Shown: in pieces, positions 1-12,041 of the stretch
How positions within the stretch are numbered: position 1 is the first letter of the stretch
How the letters are laid out: every line of letters starts with the position of its first letter
Origin: Dryobates pubescens
Lineage: Eukaryota > Chordata > Aves > Piciformes > Picidae
Reading direction: 5' to 3'
Length of the DNA stretch: 64,000 nt
NCBI RefSeq assembly: GCF_014839835.1
Contig: NC_071646.1
Coordinates: forward strand, 4,898,001-4,962,000
Notes under the pieces: model-generated
Seen by the model: only the letters and a program-made list of their open reading frames with translations
What the model was told of the DNA's origin: nothing
Database searches by the model: none
Position numbers and translations under genes: made by a program

Positions 1-627
1 TATTTCCACAGATAAAAAGATAGTGTGTAGGTTGGAGTGCATGACCATGGGCTAATACTTAATGTTGCACTGCAGTTAATTTCCACTACATCTAAGTTTC
101 AGGACTAGGTGTGTGTATATATATATGTGTGTGTTTGCTCTGAATCCACTGGGTTTTATAACACTGAACAGAAAGGTGATTAGACACCTTCTAAACACCC
201 ATCCTTCAGATTTCCTGAATTCAACAGGCTTTAAATACCCACATCCCATAGGTACACTTGAACACCTTGCCAGTAAAGGTACCAGAAAAGGTACCAAAAA
301 ACAAAAGTCTGTAGTATTTAGAAGCTACAAGCAATAGTTTACAAAGCTCTGTTTGTTTTTCCAGCTTTCATGGGAAAGGCTGAAAAGCTGAAAGAAAATG
401 CCAATGGTGTATGTGAAAGAGATACTGCTGTGAACAATATCTTAGCTCTAACAATGTTATGTTTTTCATTTCTACCACTGAAGTTTTTGTGACATCCTAG
501 TAATTGCTGTATAAAGCTACTTAAAAACACAAATGTTGATCATAATTAAACTTACAAGATCATTATCTTTGTCTCTACTGCATAATCTACACTTTGCAGC
601 CGTCTGTCACCAAGCATTATCAATGCA
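1..627. other. Non-coding DNA, no gene recognised
   Basis: AT-rich sequence with a short TG/TA run near 110-130. Short open frames on both strands resemble no protein family I know and lack splice-site context. I see nothing else that can be supported here. Confidence 0.5.
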
Positions 628-1130
628 GAGCTCTGCTCTGCTCTTGTGATACCCCACCTAGAGCACTGTGCCCAGTTCTGCAGCACAAAAAGGACATTGA
701 ACTGTTGGAGAGGGTCCAGAGGCCACAAAGATCATCAGAGGGCTGGAGCACCTCTCATATGGGGACAGGCTGAGAGCATTGGGGCTGTTCAGCCTGGGGA
801 AGCCTCTGGGGAGACCTTAGAGAAGCCTTCCAGTACCTGAAGGGGGCTACAGACTTTAGACAAGTGTTTGTAGTGATAGGACAAGGGACAATGGTTTGAA
901 ATTGGAGCAGGAAAGATTTAGATTGGACATTAGGAAGAAGTTCTTTATGTTTAGACACTGAACAGGTTGCCCAGAGAGGCTGTGGGTGCCTCATCCCTGG
1001 AAGTGTTTTAAGACCAGGTTGGATGAGGCCCTGAGCAACCTGGTCTAGTAGGAGGTGCCTTTGCCTACAGCAGGGGGTTTGAAACTAAGTGATCTTTAAG
1101 GTCCCTTCCAACCCAAACCATTTATGATGA
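628..1130 (+). mobile_element. CR1 LINE 3' fragment
   Basis: The stretch follows the CR1 3' coding end and 3' UTR. It has the 'accccacctagagcactgtg' region (PHLEHCAQFC in translation), then a decayed copy of the usual 'gagggctggagcacctctc' block, then 'gtcccttccaacccaaacca' and a decayed ATTTATGATGA tail. It is 5' truncated, about 500 bp long, and clearly diverged, so not recent. Confidence 0.9.
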
Positions 1131-1488
1131 ATTATTTGTATCATGTAGGCATCTCCAAATAATGCTACTGCATGATTTTCCCTGCTCAGGAAATGAATAT
1201 TTTCCATCAACAACCAAACATGTCAATGTTAGACAAGCAAAAGAGGAGAATTTAAAATTCTACCAAGAAGGAAAGCAGAATATTTAGTAATTGGACAGGG
1301 AGAACTCTGGGAAACAGTGACGTGAGGGTCCCCATGGCCTCTGTCCCTGATGACCCAGTTATTATTTGATTTATGTGGACTTGCAGCTGCCCTTGCTTCG
1401 ACCCCAGAAAAGGCTGTGTGGGAAGTTTGTGTCTCAGAGCCATAGCATTGCTCTGCAGAGTGTCTGGAGCCTTGTGTATGCACAGAAA

Positions 1489-1601
1489 CTGATAAATAGG
1501 GAAAAGACCCAGTTTGCTGCAGCTGGACTCAGAGCTAGGATCAGTGCTGCAGCCCAGCGGACTCAGCTCTGGAAGCAAGAAACCCTCTGAGAGGAACTAC
1601 C
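1489..1601 (+). promoter_or_regulatory. Possible NR1H5 promoter and untranslated first exon
   Basis: A TATA-like run (GATAAATAGGG, about 1490-1500) is followed by a GC-richer stretch that ends at a strong donor, ACTACC|GTAAGT, with the intron starting at 1602. The next + strand acceptor with a clear link to NR1H5 is at 6378/6379, in the untranslated leader just before the NR1H5 start codon. Such a distant non-coding first exon is common among nuclear receptors. The joining of the two is inference, and no transcript evidence is visible. Confidence 0.3.
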
Positions 1602-3016
1602 GTAAGTATTTCCTTTACTTTTCTGAATGCTCTGGGATTATAAATTGTAGTTCTAGCCATAAATCAATTTGCCATGTGAAAATATTTCAGGCATTTCCAT
1701 TTTTTTCTTTTTTTTTTTTTTTCTTTTACTTTTTTTTTCTTTTCTTTTTAAATGATTAAGTGAAAATAGAAAATATGCACCTTTAACTTTGCTATCCTGC
1801 TGCCAGGCATTTTTTCTAGCAGTATTTCATTTGACATGCAGAGTGAAGTAAAATGCCTTTTAAATTCAATTATTTGTTTCATCTCCCCAAAAGAACCTGG
1901 AAAACTCTCAGTTTCAAACAACCTCTAACCTCTTATTTTTCAGTGTATATAATTTATACCTTTGAAATGGGGTAACAATTCCAAAGGAAGGCTTCAAGAT
2001 AATTGCAACACAATCCATTAGTGAAATAAAGCAATTCCTGTTATGGTTATTGTATGACAAGGTAGGAATACCTTTAATGAGAAGTGGGATTTCTTCAAAC
2101 AGTAGTTTTGGGGAGCTTCTCAGCACGCTGAAACTGAGAGGAACAGATACAATCTTAGTTTTGCATATAAGCTGCATATAGGTTCAATCAAGAGATCCTA
2201 CATTTTCCCCTGCAAAAGCATTCTTTAATTATAGTAATCAGAGATTGCTGAATTGCTTGAGTGAAACTGAATATATCACCTGGCATCACACATAGTTGCC
2301 ACCAATTTTACTCAGTTAAATTATTTTCACTTTTTGGTTTAAATGTCACAAGTTACAAAGTTCAGGTATACTTTCCAGAAGCAAAAAGGGTACAGCCATT
2401 AACACTGAGACTGAAATGTGCTATCTAGTCCCACTACATGATCATGAACATGCAACAAGGTGTGTTAAGTAAATGTTGAGGATTTTCAGCTTGAGTTCCT
2501 AAACTCCCCTATAAACAAGAAATTTCCCTATGACTCAATTGTCAAAATATTTACAATAGCAGTTCAAGTACTGTCAATACTTACCTCTTGAAGAGCTCCC
2601 TGGGCCCTCTTCTACATGAAGTATGTTTTGCATCTTACTAAATTTGACAATATAAATTGATAATATGTTAGTATGTGATATTTATAGCAATAAAAATGAC
2701 AGCAACATCTTTCACCTTAAATAAGTAGCCAGTATGTACTCTAGCCTGAGTGGGTACATTCTGTTAAGTGACTGGTTTGTGTACTTCACTTTTATCAATT
2801 AACACCTTGGGGGGTTTTGTTTCCATCTCTGATAAACTGAAGTCTTTCAGTTAGGCCTAATAACCAAATATTGCTGAATTTCTGTATTAGATGGATAACC
2901 AGCCCCTTGAACCAACATACATTTCATCTTATTTGAATGTTGTTATTCAGAAGATGGAATATTGTCAAAAATGCAACATTTTCAAGTATTCTTAAGCAAC
3001 CTCAAGTCTAGGTAAC
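1602..3016. other. AT-rich non-coding DNA
   Basis: Contains a T-rich low-complexity run at about 1699-1750. No exon or repeat family is recognised in the rest. It would be intron if the upstream exon at 1512-1601 is real. Confidence 0.4.
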
Positions 3017-3299
3017 ATAGAATCATAGAATCAAACAGGTTGGAAAAGACCTCAGAGATCATCAAGTCCAACCTATTACCTAACACCTCATGACTAACTA
3101 AACCATGGCTTCAAGTGTCACGTCCAATACTTTCTTGAACACCTTCTGGGATGGTGACTCCACCACCTCCCTGGGCAGCCCATTCCAATGGCAAATTACT
3201 CTTTCTGTGAAGAACTTTCTCCTCACCTCCAGCCTAAACTTCCCCTGGTGCACCTTGAGACTGTGTCCTCTTGTTCTGGTTGCCTCCATCTTCTTCAGG
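3017..3299 (-). mobile_element. CR1 LINE 3' fragment
   Basis: Starts with the reverse of the CR1 tail (ATAGAATCATAGAATC), then 'ggttggaaaagacctcagag' and 'atcatcaagtccaacct', then the antisense of the 3' coding end (on the - strand it reads [18 protein letters not shown] and EVVESPS). About 280 bp, 5' truncated, and little diverged from the copies at 28745, 48069 and 49035. Confidence 0.93.
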
Positions 3300-5813
3300 A
3301 AAACAAAAAAGGAAGCAACAACAAAACCAAATACAGTAAATAATTTTTAAAAACCTCAAGCTTGTATAAGCTTTTAAAATTAAACCAAACCAAGCAAACA
3401 CTTCCACCTCCCCCACAATGATTAGGATTTCACACATAAAATGTCCCATGAGAAACAGCACCTCAGAAGTTAACTGAGAAGGAAAAGCAGGGGCCGGCAT
3501 GTGTGCCTTTATGCAGATGACGTTCTCCTTTAGGTCCATGTGTCTAAGGACTAAAGACTTCCACCCTAACCATGTTACTGCTTGTGATTTTACTGCTTAT
3601 GATTTTTATTAAAAACCTTTTGGTTTTGGTCATTTCCATGTTTTAGATTAAAGGCCTTTACTCATCATCTCTGGGAATGATTTTTTTTGTTCTGCTGCCT
3701 TTTTAAAACACACATCCACAATAGATACAGCAATATTTTGACTTACTATGCTTTGAAAATTCCCATTGGACATGTATGCTTCATTCTGTCATGGACTCCC
3801 CAGTTGCACAGGGTGTAGCTAAATTTTGTGGGCGTGCAGAATTTGCTTGCCTTCACAGCAAGGTGTTACTGAATGCGTGTGATGAGGACGTGTCCTTTTA
3901 CATCTTGGCTCACTGCTATGAAGCGTGAGAGGTTAGGGATGGCTGCTGAACTTTTGGGAGACCATCATATAATGCATCAGGAAATTTCAGTGACTCCTAA
4001 ACCTTGGAGGAGGCTTTCCTGCTGCTGACTGACTGACTGATATGTGAAGTGGGAAAAAAAGGTTGTAACACATAGTTACGATAGTCAATCTTGTCCAAGT
4101 TCTCTCTTTACATATTTTATTCTTTATATTTATTTTTAAAAGCTCAATACTGTCTTATACCAGAAGAACAAACTTGTTAATGCTGAATTCTCAAGTGTCA
4201 GAAAATGAAAGTTAACATTCACACCCAGGGATGACCATTAAGTCCCATTCCTCAAAAAACGACTGGATTTACTATCAATACTTTTATAACATTCTCTTAA
4301 TTAAAGAGCTTCAATTTACAAAGTCTCACTCTAAGCTGGGAATCCTGTGGTTGCAAATTATAACTTTTATTAGCCATAAAAAAAGAAGAGTAAGAAGGAC
4401 TAAATCTTCAAATCTGTTCTCATACAATATCTGAGCTGAGAAAACTGCCCAATAAAAATTTGCTTCCAAGATGTTTACTCAACCTAACATTTGGTTATAT
4501 GTACTTCATACTCCAATATAATATTTTAATCAGACTGGATTGGTGTAATTTTATTTTAGCTTTTGTGAATTGCTTCTATTTAAAGAAATGACTGGAATTC
4601 AGAAAGACATTTCTTCAGCAAATATGCATTTGGGGGGAAAAATGCAGACTTTGCCCAGGCCAAATTGATCTAACTGATAAGGACCTCATGATTCAGTGAG
4701 TCATTTCTCTCTCAAACAAATATTTACTAGCAGAGATAACAAAAACATCAGCATTCCAGCCTCACTGCATCTTTTCACCTTCTGCTGACAACACAAAGAG
4801 AAAGTGTTCTGTTCCAAGATATGGCCAGTTTGGGGGGAAGGGAAGTGTGTCTTTCCAGGCATGACTTCAGTTCAGATTTCCTGAAATTAGATATTCATTT
4901 TCTCAGCTGTAGCCAGGTCTAGGTAATGCAAAAAAAAACCCCAACAAGTGAGTTTTTCAAGGAAAGACTGTAGATTCTGCAATAGGCATATACAAAGAAT
5001 CCAGGTAGGGGTTTGATTTGCTACTCTTTCCAAATATTTACTTGCCTTCTTTTTCATCTTTTCTGTCCTTCTTATCTGCTCAGGGAAAGCCTATGAATAG
5101 TCCATTGGCAAGTTGTCTTGTGAAGACTTTACTTAATGGGCATCAGACACAACATACTTTTGATCAGTGACCCTCTTGTACATTCCACAGATGGAGAGAG
5201 ATGGGGGGGGAGTGGGGCAAGAAAAATTTTTTCTACTTACTGCTCTCATTAAACTACCACTCAATTGCTAAGCAACACCAGAGACTGTCTCCACACATCT
5301 GTAAACTCAAACTCAGCTCATGCTAGTGTTCATATAGTCATTGGGGTTTTTATATAAAACTTTCCAGAACTTTCAGAATACACTTTTTCAGAACCACCCT
5401 ATAAAGTCAAATTACTGAAAACCAGGAAAAGCTTTGAACTCAAAGCACAACAGTTGACCAGCAACAACTGCAGTATTGTGAACTCTCAGTATACGTTGTT
5501 ATGGGGAACATCAAAGCATCCATCCAGGAGCCCAAGCTCCTTCAATAATCTCAGGACAGCAAAAAGCTCTCTAGAGGGCAATGCATCCTATACGTGATTG
5601 ACTTCTTTGGTCTTCACAGGAAACTGCACTCTGAAAGGAATACTCTTAGTTTTGGAACCTAATATAAATTAGGCAGTGCTTCAGTGAGGCAGAACTGACT
5701 TACTGCATAAGAGTGTTTAGATGGGGGAGAGAGATATCCCATGCTGGTCTTTACAAACTGCTTTCCTGTATTTATTTGCTTCCAATTTGCATAAAGCATG
5801 AATGAAGCAAATT
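3300..5813. other. Non-coding DNA upstream of NR1H5
   Basis: AT-rich sequence without recognisable exons. The short open frames in it are not conserved with anything I know. A short G run lies near 5204-5210. Confidence 0.45.
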
Positions 5814-5942
5814 ACAGAATCACAGAATTCTCAGGATTGAAAGGGACCTCAAGGATCATCTAGTTCCAACCCCCCCGCCATGGACCGGGACACCTTCCAC
5901 TAGACCAGGTTGCCCAAAGCCACATCCAGCCTGACCTTAAAA
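5814..5942 (-). mobile_element. CR1 LINE 3' end, short
   Basis: Begins ACAGAATCACAGAATTCTCAG and continues through 'gggacctcaaggatcatcta' and 'gccatggaccgggacacctt' to 'ccagcctgacctt'. This is the antisense of the CR1 3' UTR. About 130 bp and 5' truncated, of the subtype with 'ccatgg..gggacacc', which differs from the 3017 copy. Confidence 0.9.
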
Positions 5943-6378
5943 AAATCCATCAAATACAGTAAAAGCTCATCTTAGTGTAGAAACAGAGCACCCACCACTT
6001 CCACATTAGGGTAAATGTCCTAACTCCTTGTGAAAGCAAGTTTTTTTCTATACAGTGAAGCTCCTTTTCATCTCTTCCTGAATTAGAGAATTTTCCAACG
6101 ATTACTTTTATTGCCCCACAAGGCTCTGTGTAAAATTTGGAGCAAATTAGCTCCATTTGGAAGCTTAGGAATAGACTCTGTCCTGAATGGGTAGTATTAG
6201 GACAATCAAACATTTTGCAACCTCACTGAAAGCATTATGTGACTTGGCATTATGTGACTCTGATTTTCTTACGGTCTGCAAACTGTGCCATTTTCTGGAG
6301 ATTTCTGGGTTTAGCTCTGTAGTTCAGCCAATCCAGTGATGCTTTCTCATGTGGTGTTTCTCTTTTTCATTTCTCCAG

Positions 6379-6441
6379 GTTGCCTTCTTAAACCTCAGTC
6401 ATACAACAAAGTGCCCACAACAGTGCAGCTGGGAGCAGAAC
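6379..6441 (+). other. NR1H5: NR1H5 5' untranslated part of the first coding exon
   Basis: A pyrimidine-rich acceptor (TTTTTCATTTCTCCAG) ends at 6378. The leader then runs 63 bases to the ATG at 6442. The first residues, [19 protein letters not shown], fit an FXR-beta amino terminus. A different-frame ATG at 6470 opens only a short frame and is not used. Confidence 0.65.
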
Positions 6442-9400
6442 ATGGCTAACACGTTTATCACTGTCCCTGATGGGTATTGTCTTCCTGAGCCCATCCAGTA
6501 CTATGGTGAGTAAAGCAAAATTTCATATTGTGAAAAAACAGTATAGTAGAATGGACAGCTGTGGGAATTCCCATCATTTTCTTCATTTGTCTTTACAAGC
6601 ACCCACACAACACTGCCCAAAGTGTGACCAGGCCATTTTTACTACATCTAAGATTCTACTTAAAAACATATCAGGTAGATTATTTTAAAAGAAAACATCA
6701 GACTTCCCTTCTGAAAATGTGTTCCTCTATTATTTATGATTAAATATTCCGTCTATAAAACATTGTAAAACTTTCAAGTAGCTGATGTCAGGTTTTTACT
6801 TAATTTTCAATTTCTTCTGTATGTAGATGTTTTACCAGAGCACATCAACTATCAGCTGCAAGACACCGAGTTTCAGACTGCACCTTACTGCCAATACTCC
6901 ACAGTTCAGATCCCTCCTCCAGTATTACAGTCACAACCTCCTCAGTCCCAGTACAGCACATATGGCCTGGACTCTCACTACAGCGATGGGCAGTCTATCA
7001 GCAGCTGTGAGCTGAGCAAACCCCCTCTCATGGCTCCCCACATTGATGATGCTGGATACCAAGGATTAAAACGGCCACGATTAAGCCACTCCTCTTTGAG
7101 ACTGAGGGGGCAGGAGGAGCTGTGTGTTGTTTGTGGTGACAAGGCCTCAGGCTATCACTACAATGCACTGACCTGTGAAGGCTGCAAAGGTAAGAGGAGA
7201 AGCTGAGCTGTATCTTACCCAGGACTGTGGCTCCACAGTGCTCAGCATGAAGTCTGAATATCTATGATTTAAGCAAACAGATTTAATCACTTTTAAGCTG
7301 ACATTTCCACAGAGGATTTTAATTTAGCTAAGGAAGCCTTTATCCAGACTCACATTTTTATAAAGTTTTTAGAAGAAATGCTTTCCCAGTGTCTATTCGA
7401 CACAGGTGTTTAATGTATCTCATTTTTGCAATGATTATTCACAAGAACAGTGTTTATTTAAGCAAGTGCTGATTTTCCCATGACAATTTATTCTAGATTT
7501 ACTTCACTGTCATTAATTTTTACTTACTAATAAAATCAGATAAAACCCACCTGGGTGTGTTCCTGTGTGACCTGCCCTGGGTGATCCTGCTCTGGCAGGG
7601 GGTTGGACTGGATGATCTTTCAAGGTCCCTTCCAACCCCTAACATTCTGTGATTCTGTGAAGTAATAATTAATTGCCACTTATATTGTAACTTGCTATAT
7701 GGGAGCTGCCTTGATTAGGTAAGGAAAAAGGTGATCAATATTTGTCAGAAGGAAAAAGATGTAACTGTTGTGAAAAACAAAATTTAAAATTGAGCTCAAG
7801 TTTACATTGTAAAAAACCCAAAACCTCAAAAGACACTTTAATTCTTTAAACCATTTAAAGAAAAATCTCCCTAAATTGCCTCAGTCATAACCTGATCCTT
7901 CTCTGTAGGCTTCTTTCGCCGCAGTATAACCAAAAATGCAGTGTATCGGTGCAAGAACGGCGGCCACTGTGAGATGGACATGTACATGCGGAGGAAGTGT
8001 CAGGAATGCCGCCTGAAGAAGTGCAAAGCAGTGGGAATGCTTGCAGAATGTAAGTCCTCCCTCCATGCTGGCCACTTGACCTTTTCCAAAGTCAACCCCT
8101 CAGTGGCATTGATCTAAACTTCAATTAGCTATAGGAATATTTAACTGTACGTTCACTTTGCGTATTTGGTATTTGCATGAATATTAGCATCAGCTTTGCT
8201 GTTTCATTAAATCTGTTGTCATTTCAACCCATGGGTCTCCCCTCCTTTTCCCAGTCTTCCTTCCCAGCTGGGAAGGGGTCATTGGATGATAGAACAATAG
8301 TTTAGCCCCAGATATGGGGTAAACATAGACAAGTCTGTAGCACTTGTAGCTGCAAAGCCCACCAATGTTTGGGAAGTATTTTCTGAAGTTAAGAGAACTG
8401 CTATTCAAAGACATTACAAGAAAACAAAAGAAACTACTAAAAAGAGACAGCATTATGTCCTGAACTTTGACAGGACAGCAGTAAGCACATCAGATGTGCT
8501 TTTGGGTTTGGGAAAAAAAAATAATTGATTGATTGCACAGTGTTGCTATGAGGATAGGCTGAGGGAGCTGGGGTTGTTCAGCCCAGAGAAGACTCCAGGG
8601 GGATCTCAAAGCTGCCTTCCAGACTGCAGAGAGACTTTTCATAATGAGGAACCTAGCAATAGGACAAGGGGGAATGGTTTGAAGCTGAGGGAGAGCAGGT
8701 TTAGACTGGCTCATAAGAAGTTCTTCAATACATGGGTGGTGAGACTCTGGAAAAGGTTGTCCAGGGAAATTGTGGATCCTTCCTTTCTGGGGGACTTCAC
8801 GGCCAGGTTGGATAAGGCCTTGAGCAGACAAGTGTAGTTGAGAGATGCATCTGCCCATGGTGAAGAGATTGGAGTAGATGATCTCCAAGGTCCCTTCCAA
8901 CCTAAGCCAATCTATGATGCATGAAAAATTCTCATAGTTGTGTCTCAGAGCCACAAGTTCAACATAAGACTGCAAGACTCAGGTTGTCGGTGGATACCGA
9001 GCACTGACATTCCTAATACATAACACATTGCCATACTGTCCAGTAAGCCTAGTTCCTTATAGGTTATGGCTCCTGTGATGCAAGGTTTGTGTTACACGAA
9101 ATAACAAAAGTGTTTATTTCCAGTTGTATATATTTGGAAATACCCTGATACACACTGCTGTGCTTTGCAGGTTTGCTGACTGAAGTACAGTGCAAGTCAA
9201 AGCGACTGAGGAAGAATTTCAAACAGAAGAGCAGTTTTCTTTGCAACATTAAACTGGAAGACGAGGGACTGAACAGTAAGCATGTGTCATCTACAACAAG
9301 ATCTGCAAAAGTAGGATACTTTTTCTATTTAAAATATTTCTATTTTTATCTCTCACATACACACACATTATTGTCATTTGATTGGTTTATTTTTCTAACA

Positions 9401-12041
9401 GATCTTGGAGAAGATGGAACTTACTCCAGGGGAACATCAGCTTCTTGACCACATTGTGGCAGCACACCAAAAATACACAATTCCCCTTGAGGAAGCAAAG
9501 AAGTTTGTATGTATACAGAACAATCAGCCTGCATTGATAAGTTAATGTTATCCTAAGCATTGCACCTTGCTTATATCAGATGTCTAAATGCTCTTTCATG
9601 CAGCTACAAGAAACTGCAAGTCCTGAGGAAAGTTTTCTCCGTCTCTCTGAGACAGCAGTTGTCCACGTACAAGTGCTAGTGGATTTCACAAAAAGACTTC
9701 CAGGTAGGTTTCTTCCTTTGGGAAATATTACAGACTAGTGTGACTTTGTTTTAGAGGGAGAATCTGATGGCATGAATCCAGGAAAAATACAGGCTTTAAG
9801 AAAACTCTCTCATTCAACTGATTGTTTTTTCTGCCCTATCAAGGTTACCACTCCCTTGTTATGAGGACAAGTTAGAAGCATTCACTTCAGAAGCTTGATA
9901 AGAGATTTCTTTTCCATTTCTGACATGGAGTAGGGACATTTAAAGTACATGGACTTCAGAATACCATCTTGAGCGAGTTACTTTCCCAACACATTCTCTG
10001 AAAGCCAGTTCAGTTTGCAATTTATCATGCTCATAAAAATCCCCAGATGTTCCTTCAAAGGAAAAGGCAGCAGAGAAGGGACTAACCAGGTGCTCTTACT
10101 CATATTTTCCTTAAAGAAGGGAACATGCAATTAAATTCACTACATTTTAATGTGCCAGTGATAGGGTAAGAGGCAACAGACACAAACTGGAACACAGGAG
10201 CAATGTAGCAAATATAAAGTATTAGGATGTGATATAAATAAGATATCAGGAAAGAATTTTGGATGAAGCCTTGCCTAAACCCAAAATTTTTACTTTTACC
10301 TTCCTGTGAATCTTGTAACACTAGACACTGGCAACTGCACTTTTTTTGGGGTCTAACCTGCCAACTAGCAAGAAAGATCCCTATATACCAATAGTCTTTG
10401 GTACGTTTTTCTTTTAACTACGGCTTCTCCTTTCCAGTGAAGGCATTTGTTAAAAACAATTTTATCAATGAATGTTAGGGGGTTTAAAGGCAGCCACAGT
10501 ATTCACTGATTCTTAACATGTATCTTTCCCTGCAGGATTTGAAAGTTTAGCTAGTGAAGATCAGATTGCACTGCTGAAAGGGTCAACAGTTGAGGCAATG
10601 TTTTTGCGCTCTGCCCAAATATACAACCAAAGAATTCGTGAATGCCAGCCATCAACAAGTGAAAGTAAGTTTGACTAGCAAGCTTTCTGCTAACCTAAGT
10701 AGGAGGCTAGGTTGGAACAACTTCCATGCACTTTAATTCACTTAACCTCAAATAATTTCCTATTCAAGCATAGTGGTACTTAGAATACTACTGGTAATGC
10801 CTGTGTGCCTCCTATACACCATTTCTTCAAACACCCTACTACAAAAAATAACATGCCTGCCTCTCAAATTAATTAGATCTCTGTTTTCTTTCCATTACTC
10901 CCAAGAGTGACATTTCTGAGTGAACAAATAGTAAGGTGGACAGATACTAATAGCTATTATGTGTCATTAATATGACACGTTGTGTTAAGACACTCGGATA
11001 AGAATGCCACCAATGAAAGAGGTGGTAGATGCCAAAAAGAGCAACTTTTTTCTGTCAGCATGGATCTGGTAAAAAAAAGTCATACATTTTTAGGTACATA
11101 TTTGCAAAGCAGATGCAGATAAATATTTAAAGTCACATTGAGGTTGGCTGCCATTTACCTTGTTTCAGGTCACGTAAGGCTTTCTGATCATGGGACATGT
11201 TGTCACATGCAAAACCTTGACAAAAACATTTATTCCATGGAAATGTCTCACAGTGAAGACTGTCCAACTTCCACTACTACCACAGGTAACAGAGGTCTCA
11301 GAATCAAACTACTTGGGAATGTTTTGTTTTGCTGGCCTTTGAACAGGCTTTACAGGGCAGTGGCGGAGTCCCCCATTCCCAAAGCTGTCATGCAGAGGGA
11401 CATGGTTTAGTGGTGACCTGTCAGTGCTGGGTTAATGGTCAGACTCAATCATAAAGATCTCTTCTAACCAAAATTGGTTTATGATTCTATGAAGTAATGG
11501 TATGGTTATTTTCTCTCCTTTTTAAGGTATAACGGAGGAGTTTATTACCGCACTGTTTTACTTCTACAGAAGCATGGGGGAACTCAAAGTGACAGAGACC
11601 GAATATGCCCTCCTCGTAGCAACAACCGTGTTTTTTTCAGGTAAACTGGGAGCTGACTTGCACTTAGGCACGCTTGTCCGTCTCCTCGCACCGCGCCCTG
11701 CGTTCCCACCGCGGCCCTTCGCGCTCCCGTTCTCCGCGCTCCCGCCCGCCGCCCCTCCGCGGCCCACCCCGCTAATCCCGCTCTCCCGCCGCGCTCCCAC
11801 AGATCGCCCGCTCCTGAGGAATAAGCGGCACGTAGAAGAGCTGCAAGAGCCGCTCCTGGGCATCCTGTACAAGTACTCCAAGATCCACCATCCCGAAGAC
11901 CCACAACACTTCGCCCGCCTTATCGGGCGCCTGACGGAGCTGCGGACCCTCAACCACAGCCACGCGGAGGTGCTGGTGACGTGGAGGACGAAGGACCCCC
12001 GTCTGACCCCTTTGCTTTTCGGGACCTGGGACCTGCACTGA
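6442..12041 (+). CDS. NR1H5: NR1H5, farnesoid X receptor beta (nine coding exons)
   Basis: Ligand-regulated transcription factor of nuclear receptor family 1H. FXR-beta is reported to respond to lanosterol and to pair with RXR. Coding exons: 6442-6505, 6827-7189, 7909-8049, 9171-9310, 9402-9506, 9604-9703, 10536-10664, 11527-11640, 11803-12041. They join in phase to 464 codons plus TGA, all with GT-AG borders. The leader exon begins at 6379. Residues 121-190 form the two zinc fingers ([21 protein letters not shown]-box CEGCKG, then [18 protein letters not shown] and [10 protein letters not shown]). Residues about 240-464 form the ligand-binding domain, with [47 protein letters not shown] and a C-terminal helix [10 protein letters not shown]. 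The match to NR1H4 is close, but the hinge and the [12 protein letters not shown] loop differ, and together with synteny this points to NR1H5. Odd point: the activation helix has Gly459 where FXR has Glu. The gene ends inside a CpG island, 177 bp before SYCP1. Confidence 0.93.
7545..7660 (+). mobile_element. CR1 LINE 3' end in NR1H5 intron
   Basis: Reads 'acccacctgggtgtgttcct', 'gggtgatcctgctctggcag', 'ggtcccttccaacccctaac' and ends in ATTCTGTGATTCTGTG, the CR1 3' UTR and tail. About 115 bp. A near-identical subtype lies at 25539. Confidence 0.92.
8535..8922 (+). mobile_element. CR1 LINE 3' fragment in NR1H5 intron
   Basis: Contains 'ctatgaggataggctgaggg', 'agctggggttgttcagccca', then the decayed 3' coding end and 'ggtcccttccaacctaagcc' with a tail CTATGATGC. 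Roughly 390 bp, internally shortened compared with other copies. It lies between the exons ending at 8049 and starting at 9171. Confidence 0.9.
11336..11493 (+). mobile_element. CR1-like 3' fragment, old
   Basis: Weak resemblance to the CR1 3' end: a decayed 'aatggtcagactcaatcata' / 'gatctcttctaacc' block and the tail GGTTTATGATTCTATGAAG. Much more diverged than the other copies. It sits 34 bp before the NR1H5 exon that starts at 11527. Confidence 0.6.

Noticed and set aside
5565-5582. CTCF-like CTCTAGAGGGCAATG
   Set aside because: It shares the AGAGGGC core but differs at several flanking positions, so it is too weak to call.
11574-12041. Single open frame of 155 codons as a separate gene
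   Set aside because: It is the last two NR1H5 exons read through the stop-free 162 bp intron, and both ends match the nuclear receptor domain while the middle does not.
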